Shown here in pieces: positions 20,736 to 29,652 of a stretch of DNA of 64,000 nt; the first letter of the stretch is position 1, and every line of letters begins with the position of its first letter. Where the stretch lies: assembly GCA_021781535.1 (NCBI GenBank), contig JAJXWO010000002.1, positions 1 to 64,000 of the forward strand. Reading direction: 5' to 3'. A program made the position numbers and the translations under genes. Source of the stretch: Deltaproteobacteria bacterium (GTDB taxonomy: Bacteria; Desulfobacterota; Desulfuromonadia; Geobacterales; Pseudopelobacteraceae). Under the pieces are notes generated by a model. The model was not told where the DNA came from and searched no databases. It was given only the letters and a program-made list of their open reading frames with translations.

Positions 20736-21413
20736 TCATACAAGTGACGAGAGCGAATCTGTGACGAAGGTGGCCTGATCGAGTCTGGCGGCAGGATAGC
20801 TGTTGGTAACGGCGCAAACCATTAATCCGGCAGCTTTGGCTGCGGCTATTCCGGCAGGCGTATCTTCTATGGCGATCGTCACTTCCATTGAGAAACTGTG
20901 TTGATGAACAGCTTGCAGGCGCTGGAAAGCAAGCTGGTAACATTCAGGGTCTGGCTTGCTTGCTGCGACATCATCGGCGGTCACGATGATGTCAAAACAG
21001 TCCGATATTCCAAGCGTGGCCAGTATAGGGTCGATGTCAGACCTGAGTGCACCACTGCATAGTGCCAGCGGGTATTTGTTTGTATGCAGATGAGAAATCA
21101 GATCCAACACACCTGGGTATACAGAAACACCCGACTCGATGATATCTTTGAAGAAAGCGGCTTTTTGTTCAATAAGTGAGCGTAGTTTGTCTTGGTTGAG
21201 TGTCGTCCCTTTCGTGGAAAAGGCATGTCTGAATGCATCCCTGTCATCAAAGCCGATATAGGTCTCAACATATTCCTGCCAGGTAAAATGTAGTCCGAGC
21301 GGTTCCAAAACCCGCTGAAACGCTGCATAATGAAGCGGCTCCGTATCGACGATAACGCCGTCAAAATCAAAAATAACCGCCTCTGCCTGGATTCCATTAG
21401 GAAAAATAATCAT
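20736..21413 (-). CDS. HAD-superfamily hydrolase, beta-phosphoglucomutase-like
   Basis: A 225-residue HAD phosphatase of subfamily IA. Motif I is 'IFDFDGVIVDTEP', motif II is the Ser of 'ALCSGA', motif III is Lys near 'SKPDPECY', and motif IV is 'IEDTPAGI'. The four-helix cap sits between motifs I and II. It resembles phosphoglycolate phosphatase and beta-phosphoglucomutase-like proteins; the substrate cannot be read from the sequence. It lies 147 nt upstream of glyQ on the same strand. Confidence 0.9.
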   Translation of the reverse strand: MIIFPNGIQAEAVIFDFDGVIVDTEPLHYAAFQRVLEPLGLHFTWQEYVETYIGFDDRDAFRHAFSTKGTTLNQDKLRSLIEQKAAFFKDIIESGVSVYPGVLDLISHLHTNKYPLALCSGALRSDIDPILATLGISDCFDIIVTADDVAASKPDPECYQLAFQRLQAVHQHSFSMEVTIAIEDTPAGIAAAKAAGLMVCAVTNSYPAARLDQATFVTDSLSSLV

Positions 21414-21494
21414 GGATGACGTTGCCCCGTTCTATGTCTTTGTTACTCACGTTCAAATCGTTAAAGTAGCATTTTTGCCATACCCAAAACAATG

Positions 21495-21527
21495 AAAAAG
21501 CCCTCGAATTTGATAATAGAGGGCCTG
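21495..21527 (-). terminator. Intrinsic terminator after the AI-2E family gene
   Basis: On the reverse strand GGCCCTC and GAGGGC (6-bp stem, 13-nt loop) are followed by five T. It lies between the AI-2E family gene and the HAD gene. The stem is short, so termination may be partial. Confidence 0.5.
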
Positions 21528-21593
21528 TGAGGGATTTGATGAATTTTGGCTGGTGACCTGCCCGCCGCGCGGCAAAGGATGTCAATTTCCTCT

Positions 21594-22670
21594 TCAGGAA
21601 GACTCTGTAGTATTCCTGTCAGATTCTATTGGCTGATCATCACCGGTTACGTCACGCCAGACGGTGATAAGAGTTGCGAAGAGAACAGGCCCCAGAATAA
21701 GGCCAAGAATCCCCATCGCAAATACCCCGCTGATCGCTCCGAGTACAATCGCCGGGACCGGTATGTTGCTCTTTGCGCCAATGGCAAGTGGACGTATCGC
21801 GTTGTCGGCAAGTCCTACGAAAACTACACACCAGATCGCCAGGAGCAGTGCATTGAGATAGGCACCGTTGAAAGCGGTAAAAGCGACGATCGGTACCCAG
21901 ATAATGGCAGTGCCGACCACCGGCACGAGTGCCGCCAGAGCGGTCAGCGCACCCCAGAGAACCGGGGCGGGAACTCCGGCTACAAAATACCCGAGTCCGG
22001 CAGTTAGACCCTGCACAAGGCAGGTGAAGACAGTTCCAACTGTCACGGCAGTTGTTGTGGCGCGAATCTCGGAAAAATAGCGGCGCGCATTATCCTGGTT
22101 GGTGGCGAACCGGGCAATGCCAGCGGAGACGATCCTTTCACCGTCACGGTAGATGAAAAAGAGTATGAAAAGCGCTACAGCCAGAGTAAAGAGAAGCTCT
22201 CCAAGGTTTCTTGCGGCATTGGTTGTCACCTCCAGGAGATACCCCGAAGCGCCAGCAGCAAATTTTGCACCAAAACCGGAAAGATCAATGCTAAACCGGT
22301 CTCCCAAGGTAATAATCTCCCGTGCGAACGGCAAATTACTGAGGCCGTCTACCCCGGCTGTCGTAAATGCCAGAACGATCCGCTCACCTTCCGCATACCA
22401 GTCGGTGGCGTTTTGAGCGACCATGATAATCAGGGTTGCAATTGGCAGTATGAAGCACACGGTCACTGCGAGAACCATCAGTCCGGCAGACCGGTCAGGA
22501 TGCCCGGGAAACTTCCTGGCCAGCCGGTCGTGGTGGGGAAGCGTTGCAACGCCAATGATAAGCGCCCACGCCAGCGGCTTGGCGAGTGGGGCTGCCAGAA
22601 GGGCAAACAGCCACACAGCGGCAACCGTGGCAAGGGCAGCCATGATACTCATATATATTTTTTTATCCAT
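21594..22670 (-). CDS. AI-2E family transporter (TqsA/YdiK type)
   Basis: A 358-residue polytopic membrane protein with about eight hydrophobic segments and the family pattern: an N-terminal pair of helices, a central amphipathic region, and the C-terminal 'VPVVGTAIIWVP', 'PLAIGAKSNIPVPAIVLGAISG' and 'GILGLILGPV' motifs. Family members export autoinducer-2 or other small solutes, or act in Na+/H+ exchange; the substrate here is unknown. The ATG at 22670 has GAGGAAGG 9 nt upstream and is preferred to GTG at 22679. It is divergent from the lipoprotein gene at 23118. Confidence 0.88.
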   Translation of the reverse strand: MDKKIYMSIMAALATVAAVWLFALLAAPLAKPLAWALIIGVATLPHHDRLARKFPGHPDRSAGLMVLAVTVCFILPIATLIIMVAQNATDWYAEGERIVLAFTTAGVDGLSNLPFAREIITLGDRFSIDLSGFGAKFAAGASGYLLEVTTNAARNLGELLFTLAVALFILFFIYRDGERIVSAGIARFATNQDNARRYFSEIRATTTAVTVGTVFTCLVQGLTAGLGYFVAGVPAPVLWGALTALAALVPVVGTAIIWVPIVAFTAFNGAYLNALLLAIWCVVFVGLADNAIRPLAIGAKSNIPVPAIVLGAISGVFAMGILGLILGPVLFATLITVWRDVTGDDQPIESDRNTTESS

Positions 22671-22863
22671 CGTCGTCACCTTCCTCAGGGCAGGGAATTT
22701 CTTTCATCTTTTAGCATTCTTTGAATTTTATTCAATTTACTATTGCACACTACCTTGAAATAAATATCAATGTAAATCTATCCGATAAAAAGGCACCCGG
22801 TTAGTCGGAACCAGGCTTGACGCAAAAGAACTCTGCCAGATTACTACCCTCCTCCAAAATATC

Positions 22864-22902
22864 CCTCAATATGTAGAAGTTCCGTCATATGCTGAGGTTT
22901 TG
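22864..22902 (+). promoter_or_regulatory. Degenerate copy of the shared sigma-54 upstream element
   Basis: In the orientation of the promoter at 22995-23010, the 16 nt at 22864-22879 match the core dyad of the clear copies (reverse complement of 34032-34047) at 11 of 16 positions. They lie 130 bp from the -12 GC, inside the 128-132 range of the clear copies. A weak match to the second block is near 22893-22901. An IHF-like AATCAGTAATAG lies between. I treat it as probable only because the spacing agrees. Confidence 0.4.
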
Positions 22903-22994
22903 TCGATTTGTTCCAGACCTCTTCTGTTCGTCTCAGCCATGCTAATTCATTGTTATTAATCAGTAATAGACTGTTTGAATTTTTATTCGATTGT

Positions 22995-23010
22995 TGGCAA
23001 CCTACTTGCC
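22995..23010 (+). promoter_or_regulatory. Sigma-54 promoter of the lipoprotein / Lmo0937-like pair
   Basis: TGGCAAC-CTAC-TTGCC fits the -24/-12 consensus, with GG at 22996-22997, ten bases, then GC at 23008-23009. It lies about 110 nt upstream of the ATG at 23118. It is the only promoter-like signal in the 447-bp gap between the divergent genes. Confidence 0.7.
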
Positions 23011-23117
23011 TCTATTGAGGATAGATATGAAACTGTCGGGGCTGTCATTTAAACAGGTTGCTGGAAAGCGGGATGTAATTGTTTACAGTAGCCATCACAC
23101 ATAAAAAGGAGAATCTC

Positions 23118-23765
23118 ATGAAGTCAAGAAAACGCTCGCTGGCATTTTACACCATGCTTCTAGTTGCTACTGCAGTCTTTCTGGGTGGGTGCGCAACTAC
23201 CGGCATGGATCGGTCCGTTAAAACTTCCAACTCAATACGGGATGTAGACAGCGAGATCAGAAAGATGATGGTCCAGATTGATGCCACGGCTGCATCACTT
23301 GATTCACTTGTCATTCCAGGACAACCGGATCTGAAGAAATCATTCAACAGCTACTCGGACAATGTTGACAAGCTTGATAGTCAGGGTAAACAGGTGCTCA
23401 AACGTATGGACGAAATGAAAGCACACAGCAAAGAGTATTTCGCAGAGTGGGAAAAGCAGGGAGAGACATTTACCAATCCAGAGATCCGCGCACTTAGCGT
23501 AGAGCGCCGTACCAAACTGGCTGAAATCTATGCTCGGGTACCTGAAGCCGGCGCAGGAATCAAAGGTAACTATCGTGCGTATCTGACTGATCTGAAGGAA
23601 ATCCAGAAGTACCTTTCCAACGACTTGACACCCAAAGGGATAGAAGGAATAACTCCGGCCGCCAATAAATCCGTCCAGAACCTGGATGCTTTAAAAGCAT
23701 CGCTTCAGCCGCTATTAGCTGCTCTTGATGAAATAAAGGCAGAATTATATCGTGAGAGAAAATAG
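23118..23765 (+). CDS. DUF2959-like stress lipoprotein
   Basis: A 215-residue predicted lipoprotein: a basic N terminus, a hydrophobic stretch and the lipobox LGGC (Cys about residue 25). The mature part is helical with coiled-coil propensity (SIRDVDSEIRKMMVQID, and a C-terminal ALKASLQPLLAALDEIKAEL helix). It resembles DUF2959 proteins, whose function is unknown. The ATG at 23118 has AAGGAG 9 nt upstream; a 13-residue upstream extension is not supported. It is driven by the sigma-54 promoter at 22995 and followed by a small membrane protein in the same transcript. Confidence 0.75.
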   Translation: MKSRKRSLAFYTMLLVATAVFLGGCATTGMDRSVKTSNSIRDVDSEIRKMMVQIDATAASLDSLVIPGQPDLKKSFNSYSDNVDKLDSQGKQVLKRMDEMKAHSKEYFAEWEKQGETFTNPEIRALSVERRTKLAEIYARVPEAGAGIKGNYRAYLTDLKEIQKYLSNDLTPKGIEGITPAANKSVQNLDALKASLQPLLAALDEIKAELYRERK

Positions 23766-23801
23766 GTACAAACCGTAACCGGCTCAAAAAGGGAGGATGA
23801 T

Positions 23802-23951
23802 ATGTTGTGGACAATCAGCGTGATATTGATAGTGTTGTGGCTGTTGGGTGTTGTGACTGCGTATACGATGGGTGGTCTGATCCATGTTCTGCTCGTAATT
23901 GCTATTATAGTGATATTGTTGCGCGTCATTCAAGGACGGAAAGTTCTGTAG
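23802..23951 (+). CDS. Lmo0937-family small membrane protein
   Basis: A 49-residue protein with two hydrophobic helices separated by a short 'YTMGGLIH' turn and a basic C terminus (RVIQGRKVL). This is the pattern of the Lmo0937 family (DUF5670), tiny membrane proteins often found beside stress genes. The ribosome site GGGAGG lies 7 nt upstream of the ATG. It lies 36 nt after the lipoprotein gene and before a strong terminator, so the two genes form one sigma-54 transcript. Confidence 0.85.
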   Translation: MLWTISVILIVLWLLGVVTAYTMGGLIHVLLVIAIIVILLRVIQGRKVL

Positions 23952-23987
23952 AACACGCAATTCCGATGCAGAAGAGTTTAGTACAAC

Positions 23988-24022
23988 CCAAAAAGAGCGC
24001 ATCTCGATGCGCTCTTTTTGGC
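23988..24022 (+). terminator. Intrinsic terminator after the Lmo0937-like gene
   Basis: CCAAAAAGAGCGCAT and ATGCGCTCTTTTTGG form a perfect stem with a tetraloop-sized turn and a T-run in the 3' arm. It closes the lipoprotein/Lmo0937 operon and separates it from the pseudogene. Confidence 0.92.
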
Positions 24023-24035
24023 AAATAATCTGTGC

Positions 24036-25657
24036 ATGAGATTTCAATACAGGTTTGACGTGAAAGATTACGAAAAAACGAAAGCACAATTAGTACATGA
24101 GCTCACCGGGCTTCGCACGCGGTGTGGCACCCTTGAAATATTAGCTTGTGAACTCAAACAGTTGGAAACGGAAATACAGGATGCCAGGGAATATGCCGAG
24201 AACATTGTGGAAACCGTGCGCGAGCCGCTTGTTGTACTGAATTCCGCTCTGAAGATTCTTACCGCCAACCACAGCTTCTACGATACTTTTAGTGTAATAC
24301 CTGAGGAAACAATCGGGAATTTTATCTACGACCTCGGTAATCGGCAATGGGACATTCCCCAGCTGCGGATGCTTTTTGAGGAGATCCTCCCTCATGAAAC
24401 CGTGTTCAATGGCTATGCAGTCGAGCATGATTTTCAGGGCATCGGCCGCAAGAAAATTGAGGGCAGCTCTGCAATCTTCGAGCAGATCTTGGAAAACCGG
24501 GAGAGCGCCAAGGACGGGGTGCGCTCTCAGGTTCGGCCCACCGAGAACGAAAACCGGTTGGTGGCACAACTGCTGCTGAAATTTCTGGATACCATTGCTG
24601 ATGCCCGCAAACTGCAAGGAGCCGGAAACGAGTTGATTGCATCCACCCAAAAGACGGCCGCGTGGGTCTCTCTTTCCATTATCATCTCCGTTGCGCTCTT
24701 CATGATTGCTGTTGCCTGGTCTATCGGTCGTATCATCAGCAAGGGGATTAAAAGTCTGCAGCAGGGTGCTGTGGCAATCGGAGCGGGAAATTTTCATCAC
24801 ACGATCACTCTCGAAGGGGGAGACGAGTTTGCCACCGTGGCCGTGGCCTTCAATACGATGTCCGGCAAACTTTGCTCGACAACGCCTGGAAGTACACCAC
24901 AGGCATGGCGGAGCCGATAATCCGTGTGTATGCCGAAGGGGAGGGGAGTGAACACTTTTTCTGCGTCGCGGATAACGGCGTAGGTTTCGATATGGCCCAC
25001 GCAGGGAAACTCTTTCAACCGTTCCAGCGCCTGCACCGGCAAGATGAATTCCCCGGCATCGGCATCGGCCTGGCCACGGCCCAGCGCATTGTGCACCGCG
25101 CAAGGTGAATCTGGCTAATCGGGTGGACGTGGTGCGCGACGGGCATCAGGCCCTAAGATCTATCTGCCTGCCGTACAAGCCTCAGTGCTCGCCGGAAAAA
25201 TAGCGGTACCGGAGATCGCTCCGCCTCGTGGCGGGAGCGAGACTGTTCTGGTGGGCGAGGATGATGCCGCACTCCGGAGGCTGTCAGCAGAGGTGCTGGG
25301 GTACTACGGCTATCAGGTGATTAAGGCGGTTGACGGTCAGGACGCGGTGGATAAATTTGTTGAATACGGGGAGAGTATCGATCTCGTTATCCTCGATGCG
25401 ATCATGCCGAAAAAAACGGCAAGCTGGCGTGCGATGAGATGAGAATAATGCGCCCCGACCTGCGTGTTGTCTTTGTCAGCGGCTACTCGAGGGATATTTT
25501 TGCGGAAGACTATGCGTGTGATGACGCCGCCGTGTTTATCCAGAAACCGGTTTCAACCGACGTACTTTTGACAACAGGTACGGGAAAGCTGGATAAAAAT
25601 AGCCTGAAAGTGTCAAAGGCCCACCCATTGCCTGACGGTGTTCAGTGCGGTTTACCC
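24036..25657 (+). pseudogene. Decayed hybrid histidine kinase, mosaic with deletions and frameshifts
   Basis: Pieces of a sensor kinase lie in order but cannot make one protein. 24036-24470 encodes a PAS domain nearly identical in wording to PAS2 of the kinase at 60099-62819 (REYAENIVETVR.PLVVL, TANHSFYDTF, IGNRQWDIP.LR.LF). It runs in frame into a four-helix-type segment, one membrane helix and HAMP from a different sensor (24470-24870). Without any HisKA His box, the frame then shifts to a HATPase piece (24868-25108: LLDNAWKYT, DNGVGFD, GIGIGLATA) ending at a stop. A receiver domain follows in two frames (25160-25440 and 25439-25600, with VILDAIMP and QKPVS). Expression of useful products is unlikely. 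It abuts tamB. Confidence 0.85.
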
Positions 25658-28600
25658 TACTTGAACTCCAGTTTGTAGAAGAGGTCAACGCCGCTTTCGC
25701 CGCCACCGGTCTGGGTTTCGATCTGCCACTTCTTGAAAATATCGTAGCGTAACCTGAACAGGTTGCTGCCGGTAAACAGCGACCTGCCGTAACTGATATA
25801 GATCTCCGGGGTCAAATACTTGCCCACGGTGAGCATTGTCTCTGTAATACCGGGCTGCTGCGTCGCCGGAATGGCCCCGGGAGGTGTTACCTGGAGCGGC
25901 GTATACCCCATAGTATTGCTGGTCGCCCCGACACCACCCTGGATCTCAAGGGTACTCAAACCGAGTTGATTTTTTAGTTGGTTCTGCAGATCCGCCGCCT
26001 GGCCCGAGGTGAGCAGTGCTCCAGCCGCCTGGGTCAGGAGGTTGGCCTGTTGACCGCTGCTGCCAAGCGGATGGCCGAGGACGATATAGGCCAGGACGTC
26101 GACATCCGGCATGGATGGCTCGGAGTAGAGCTTGGTGATCGGCCTCTGGAGCGTGCCTGCAACCGTCACGCCGGCCCGCACGTTACCAATCGTGCGCAGA
26201 GCCAGAAAATCCAGGCTCGGGCGATCAATGGTGTCACCGGCAAAGAAGAGACGTCCCCGCACAATTTCAAGATCCACCCCGTAGGTGCGGTAACGCCCTT
26301 TAACAACCTTGATCTCGCCTCTGCTGGTGATCCTGTGGAGGCTGCTCAGGGACAGATCCACCGCCCCGCCCAACTGGGCGTCGATTCCCGCAACCTTGAC
26401 GTGGACCTTGTCACCGAGCAGCAGTCGGACCTGAATATCCAAAGCCAAAGGGGAACTCGTCGCACGCGGCACGACCTTTCCCTCCAGGATGACATCGCTG
26501 CTCGGCGTGATGGTCGTACGGGACTGTGTCCCGACGATGTTCAGTTCGGGCAGACTGACTTCACCGCGCACGGCAAGCTTTTGAAGCGTCCCTTCAAAGC
26601 TGAGCTTCGGCGAGCTTGTTATGCGGAGTTCGGGGAAATCGACTGTTTGAAAATTTTCACCGCGGAGGGTGCCCTGGTAGCCGATCACCCGCCAGCCGGC
26701 CAGGGTTATGAGCGCCGTCCCCTCAATATACCCTGAACCGGAGAGTGCCCGGAAGGAATCAACCCGAATGAGATTCTTTTCCAGGCGTGCCGCGAGCTGG
26801 ACGTCTTTGAGGTGGATGCCGGCGGTGGGGAGATACGCACCGGCCTTTGCCAGTCGCAACGTTCCTGTTATCTGGGGCACCCCCCAGGTCCCGCTGATGT
26901 CAAGCTCGGTGGACAGTTCCCCGTAGCTTTCCTGGACTAATCCGGGGAACAGGGCGGTAATAATTCCCTTTTCCGTGACCTGACCGGACAGTGATGCCCG
27001 GAGAGGCCCCTGCTGATTGACGGCAAGCGGGAAGCGTGCCGGAAGCGGCAGCTGGAAGTTTCCCCGGGCCTGTCCGTATTCGGCCATAGCCAGGGAAAGG
27101 GTGCCGGCCAGCGTTTCTCCCCGCCAACCCCACGAGGTCGTTGCCGACTTGAACGTGAGGTTCAGCTCCCCGTCAGGCCTCTGCTGGTGTATTTTTCCTC
27201 CCGAAATCGAAGCGGTGCCGTCCAGTTCGAAGCGTTGGCCCGGAAGCATGCTCCCTGTGGCGTGGCCGCTGATGCGTCCTTCAAGAACGGTGTCGGGGGG
27301 AAGCCATGGTTTGAGGAGTGCCAGGTCGATCCCGCTCACTTCCGCCGCCAGTTTCCCCTTTTCAGGCATGGCCAGGGTGAGCGGGGCAGATGATGAAAAA
27401 TTCCCTTTTAAACTGCCGCCGTCCGCCGTACTGAGCTCTATATTAGCTCGCACCCCCTGTGTGCCGCCGTCAAAGGTTACCCGGCTACTCCGGATAGTCA
27501 TGCTGCCTCCCCGCCCGGTGAAGGTTCCGTTGCCGGAGGCGCTCCCTGCCAGGGAGTTGATATTTCCGGACAGAAATCCTATTTTGGCGCTGCCGCGACT
27601 CTTGCCCGTGATCTGCATATCCTTCAGATAGGCATTGGCACGGGACAGGTTTAAGCCGCCCCACCGTGCCCGGACCTGGCCGTTCAGGGGCTTCAAGGCC
27701 AGATCGGCGGCGATTTCAAGACGCTCCGCGGCACCGGCTGAGAGGGTGAGGGGAGACAGGGACACTTTTTCGGCGCTGACGGCGAAGCCCGCCGGAGCCG
27801 TCATAGTCCATGCCCCGCTACGGTCACTGCCAGCGAGGCGGGCGATCTCTCCCTTCCATATTCCGGCGTTGTATCCCGCAGCCAGCGTCAGCTGCGCTTC
27901 AGCATCGGCTGAACGCAACGATGCATTCACGCTGTGACGCGACAATGCCCCGTCCGCCGCAACGGTCACGGCATTCAGCGTATACCCCTCGTAGATAACA
28001 TCCCGCAGCGATGCGGCACCATGCAGAGGAGACCCGGTGCCTTGGTCAAGCCGGGCAGTCAGGTTGGCCGCTGCTATCTGTGTTCCATTGTAGGACAGCT
28101 TGTTCCCCGTGGCGACAACGGAACCGCTGAGTAGCCGGTCGCGCCAGCGTACCCAGCCATCGGCCTGAAGTGTTCCGGCCGCCCCCGGAACGAGCCGGGA
28201 AAAATCAGTGATCTGTGCGGCGATGACCAGCCGCCGGTTCAGCTCTCCTGCGGCATGCAGGTCAAAGCCCTTGCCCTGCAGCGCCAGGCGGGTAAGGTTC
28301 AGGTTGTTGCCGGCAAAATCCGCCTTGACTTCACCGGTCAGCGCCTGCCCGTGCAGGCGGCTTTCCAGGAGTGCGCCGCTGACGCTCCCCGTGAGCGGCG
28401 CCCCCCCGGACCAAGCCAGTTTGCCGGTGGCAGTGAAATTCGCAATCCCCTTCCAGTCAGGAGCAATCCTGGCAGGGTTGAGGTTTGTGCCGCGTAGTGT
28501 CCCCTGAAGCGCAAAGCCTTTGCGCCAGTCCATCTCCAGGTTTCCCGTCACGGATCCATCAAGAATCGAGCCGGACAGCGGGGCCAGTTTCATCCCTTCA

Positions 28601-29652
28601 CGCGTACCGGTATAGGTAGCGGATAGCGCAGCCCCCTGCCACCCGCGTGCCTGGTTAGCAAGGGTGACGTTACCCCGATAGCTGTCCATGGTTCCTGCAA
28701 ATTTCAGGGTGCCGGAGAGATCAGTCGGCACGCGCAATTCGGGGGCGAGATCGAGGCCGGTCGCCTTGACCTGCACCACCATCACTGACTCCCGGTTTGT
28801 GAACGTCAGTGATCCGTCACCAGTTACCACCCCTTTTTGCCCCGGCCGGGTCAGGCGAAGGCGGCGCAGATTGATGGCATTGTGTGCCATGCCCACATCG
28901 CCGCTCAGTTCCATCAGTTTTCTGGCACCAGCAGCCCCGGCAACCGTGAGGGTTCCGACAAACTGTTCGGGACCCGTGTCGTGACTTTGCCCCGCCTGCA
29001 GCGTGAACCGGTCCATTTCGGCCACGGGGTGCGCCAGGGCAATTGCAAGATCAGCCGTGAGAGATGGTTGATTGAATCCTGTCGCAACTCTGCCGTGTAG
29101 GTTTGCAGAAGGAGAGGCAACCGCGAGATTGTCGAGAGACAGGATGCCGTCCTGCCAGATTACTGAGCCGGCAAGGGACGTCACCAGCAGCGGTTGTCCC
29201 TGCAGACTGCGATAACTGAGGTTTGACACCCGTAAGCGAGCGATTCTGCCATCAAACAGCTGCGCATTACTGGATACCTGCGGCCACGCCAGATGCAGCG
29301 GCTTGTTGTCGGGAGGGGTATTGTCCTGAATCCGCACCCCGTTGAGGGTCAGTTCCTGGACAGCGACAGTCCCTGCCAGCAGCAGGAACGGTTTCCAGCG
29401 CAGTTCAAGACTGTCCAGCTCCAGCTTCTGCTGTGCCAGAGTAACCCGCACCCGCGTGAGGAGCAGATGGTCGAGGAGTCTCCCTTCAATCTTTTGAGCG
29501 GAGAAGCTGACCCCGCTCAGCGGAACCACCGCCGTCAAGAGCCAGCGGGAGCCTTGCGTTGTAGCGACAGCCCAGATGATAACCGCACCTGCTGCTCCCG
29601 CCAGGGCAAGTGCCAGCGCAGCGCCGAATAGCTTTATTGTCAGCCGGTTCAT
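25657..29652 (-). CDS. tamB: Translocation and assembly module protein TamB-like (DUF490)
   Basis: A 1331-residue AsmA/TamB-type protein: one N-terminal signal anchor (about 5-30), a very long region of repeating beta strands typical of the hydrophobic-groove proteins that span the periplasm, and a C-terminal DUF490 domain (about 980-1331) that contacts the outer-membrane partner. TamB proteins act in anterograde phospholipid transport and in assembly of some outer-membrane proteins. It overlaps tamA by 4 nt. Its C terminus ends at the edge of the pseudogene, which is convergent. Confidence 0.92.
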   Translation of the reverse strand: MNRLTIKLFGAALALALAGAAGAVIIWAVATTQGSRWLLTAVVPLSGVSFSAQKIEGRLLDHLLLTRVRVTLAQQKLELDSLELRWKPFLLLAGTVAVQELTLNGVRIQDNTPPDNKPLHLAWPQVSSNAQLFDGRIARLRVSNLSYRSLQGQPLLVTSLAGSVIWQDGILSLDNLAVASPSANLHGRVATGFNQPSLTADLAIALAHPVAEMDRFTLQAGQSHDTGPEQFVGTLTVAGAAGARKLMELSGDVGMAHNAINLRRLRLTRPGQKGVVTGDGSLTFTNRESVMVVQVKATGLDLAPELRVPTDLSGTLKFAGTMDSYRGNVTLANQARGWQGAALSATYTGTREGMKLAPLSGSILDGSVTGNLEMDWRKGFALQGTLRGTNLNPARIAPDWKGIANFTATGKLAWSGGAPLTGSVSGALLESRLHGQALTGEVKADFAGNNLNLTRLALQGKGFDLHAAGELNRRLVIAAQITDFSRLVPGAAGTLQADGWVRWRDRLLSGSVVATGNKLSYNGTQIAAANLTARLDQGTGSPLHGAASLRDVIYEGYTLNAVTVAADGALSRHSVNASLRSADAEAQLTLAAGYNAGIWKGEIARLAGSDRSGAWTMTAPAGFAVSAEKVSLSPLTLSAGAAERLEIAADLALKPLNGQVRARWGGLNLSRANAYLKDMQITGKSRGSAKIGFLSGNINSLAGSASGNGTFTGRGGSMTIRSSRVTFDGGTQGVRANIELSTADGGSLKGNFSSSAPLTLAMPEKGKLAAEVSGIDLALLKPWLPPDTVLEGRISGHATGSMLPGQRFELDGTASISGGKIHQQRPDGELNLTFKSATTSWGWRGETLAGTLSLAMAEYGQARGNFQLPLPARFPLAVNQQGPLRASLSGQVTEKGIITALFPGLVQESYGELSTELDISGTWGVPQITGTLRLAKAGAYLPTAGIHLKDVQLAARLEKNLIRVDSFRALSGSGYIEGTALITLAGWRVIGYQGTLRGENFQTVDFPELRITSSPKLSFEGTLQKLAVRGEVSLPELNIVGTQSRTTITPSSDVILEGKVVPRATSSPLALDIQVRLLLGDKVHVKVAGIDAQLGGAVDLSLSSLHRITSRGEIKVVKGRYRTYGVDLEIVRGRLFFAGDTIDRPSLDFLALRTIGNVRAGVTVAGTLQRPITKLYSEPSMPDVDVLAYIVLGHPLGSSGQQANLLTQAAGALLTSGQAADLQNQLKNQLGLSTLEIQGGVGATSNTMGYTPLQVTPPGAIPATQQPGITETMLTVGKYLTPEIYISYGRSLFTGSNLFRLRYDIFKKWQIETQTGGGESGVDLFYKLEFK

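Noticed and set aside
22815-22840. Second sigma-54 site for the AI-2E family gene on the reverse strand
   Set aside because: The spacing is N12, not N10, and the -12 pair is otherwise poor.
24141-25103. 320-codon reverse-strand frame over the pseudogene
   Set aside because: No domain is visible and the forward fragments match PAS, HAMP and HATPase; it is a shadow.
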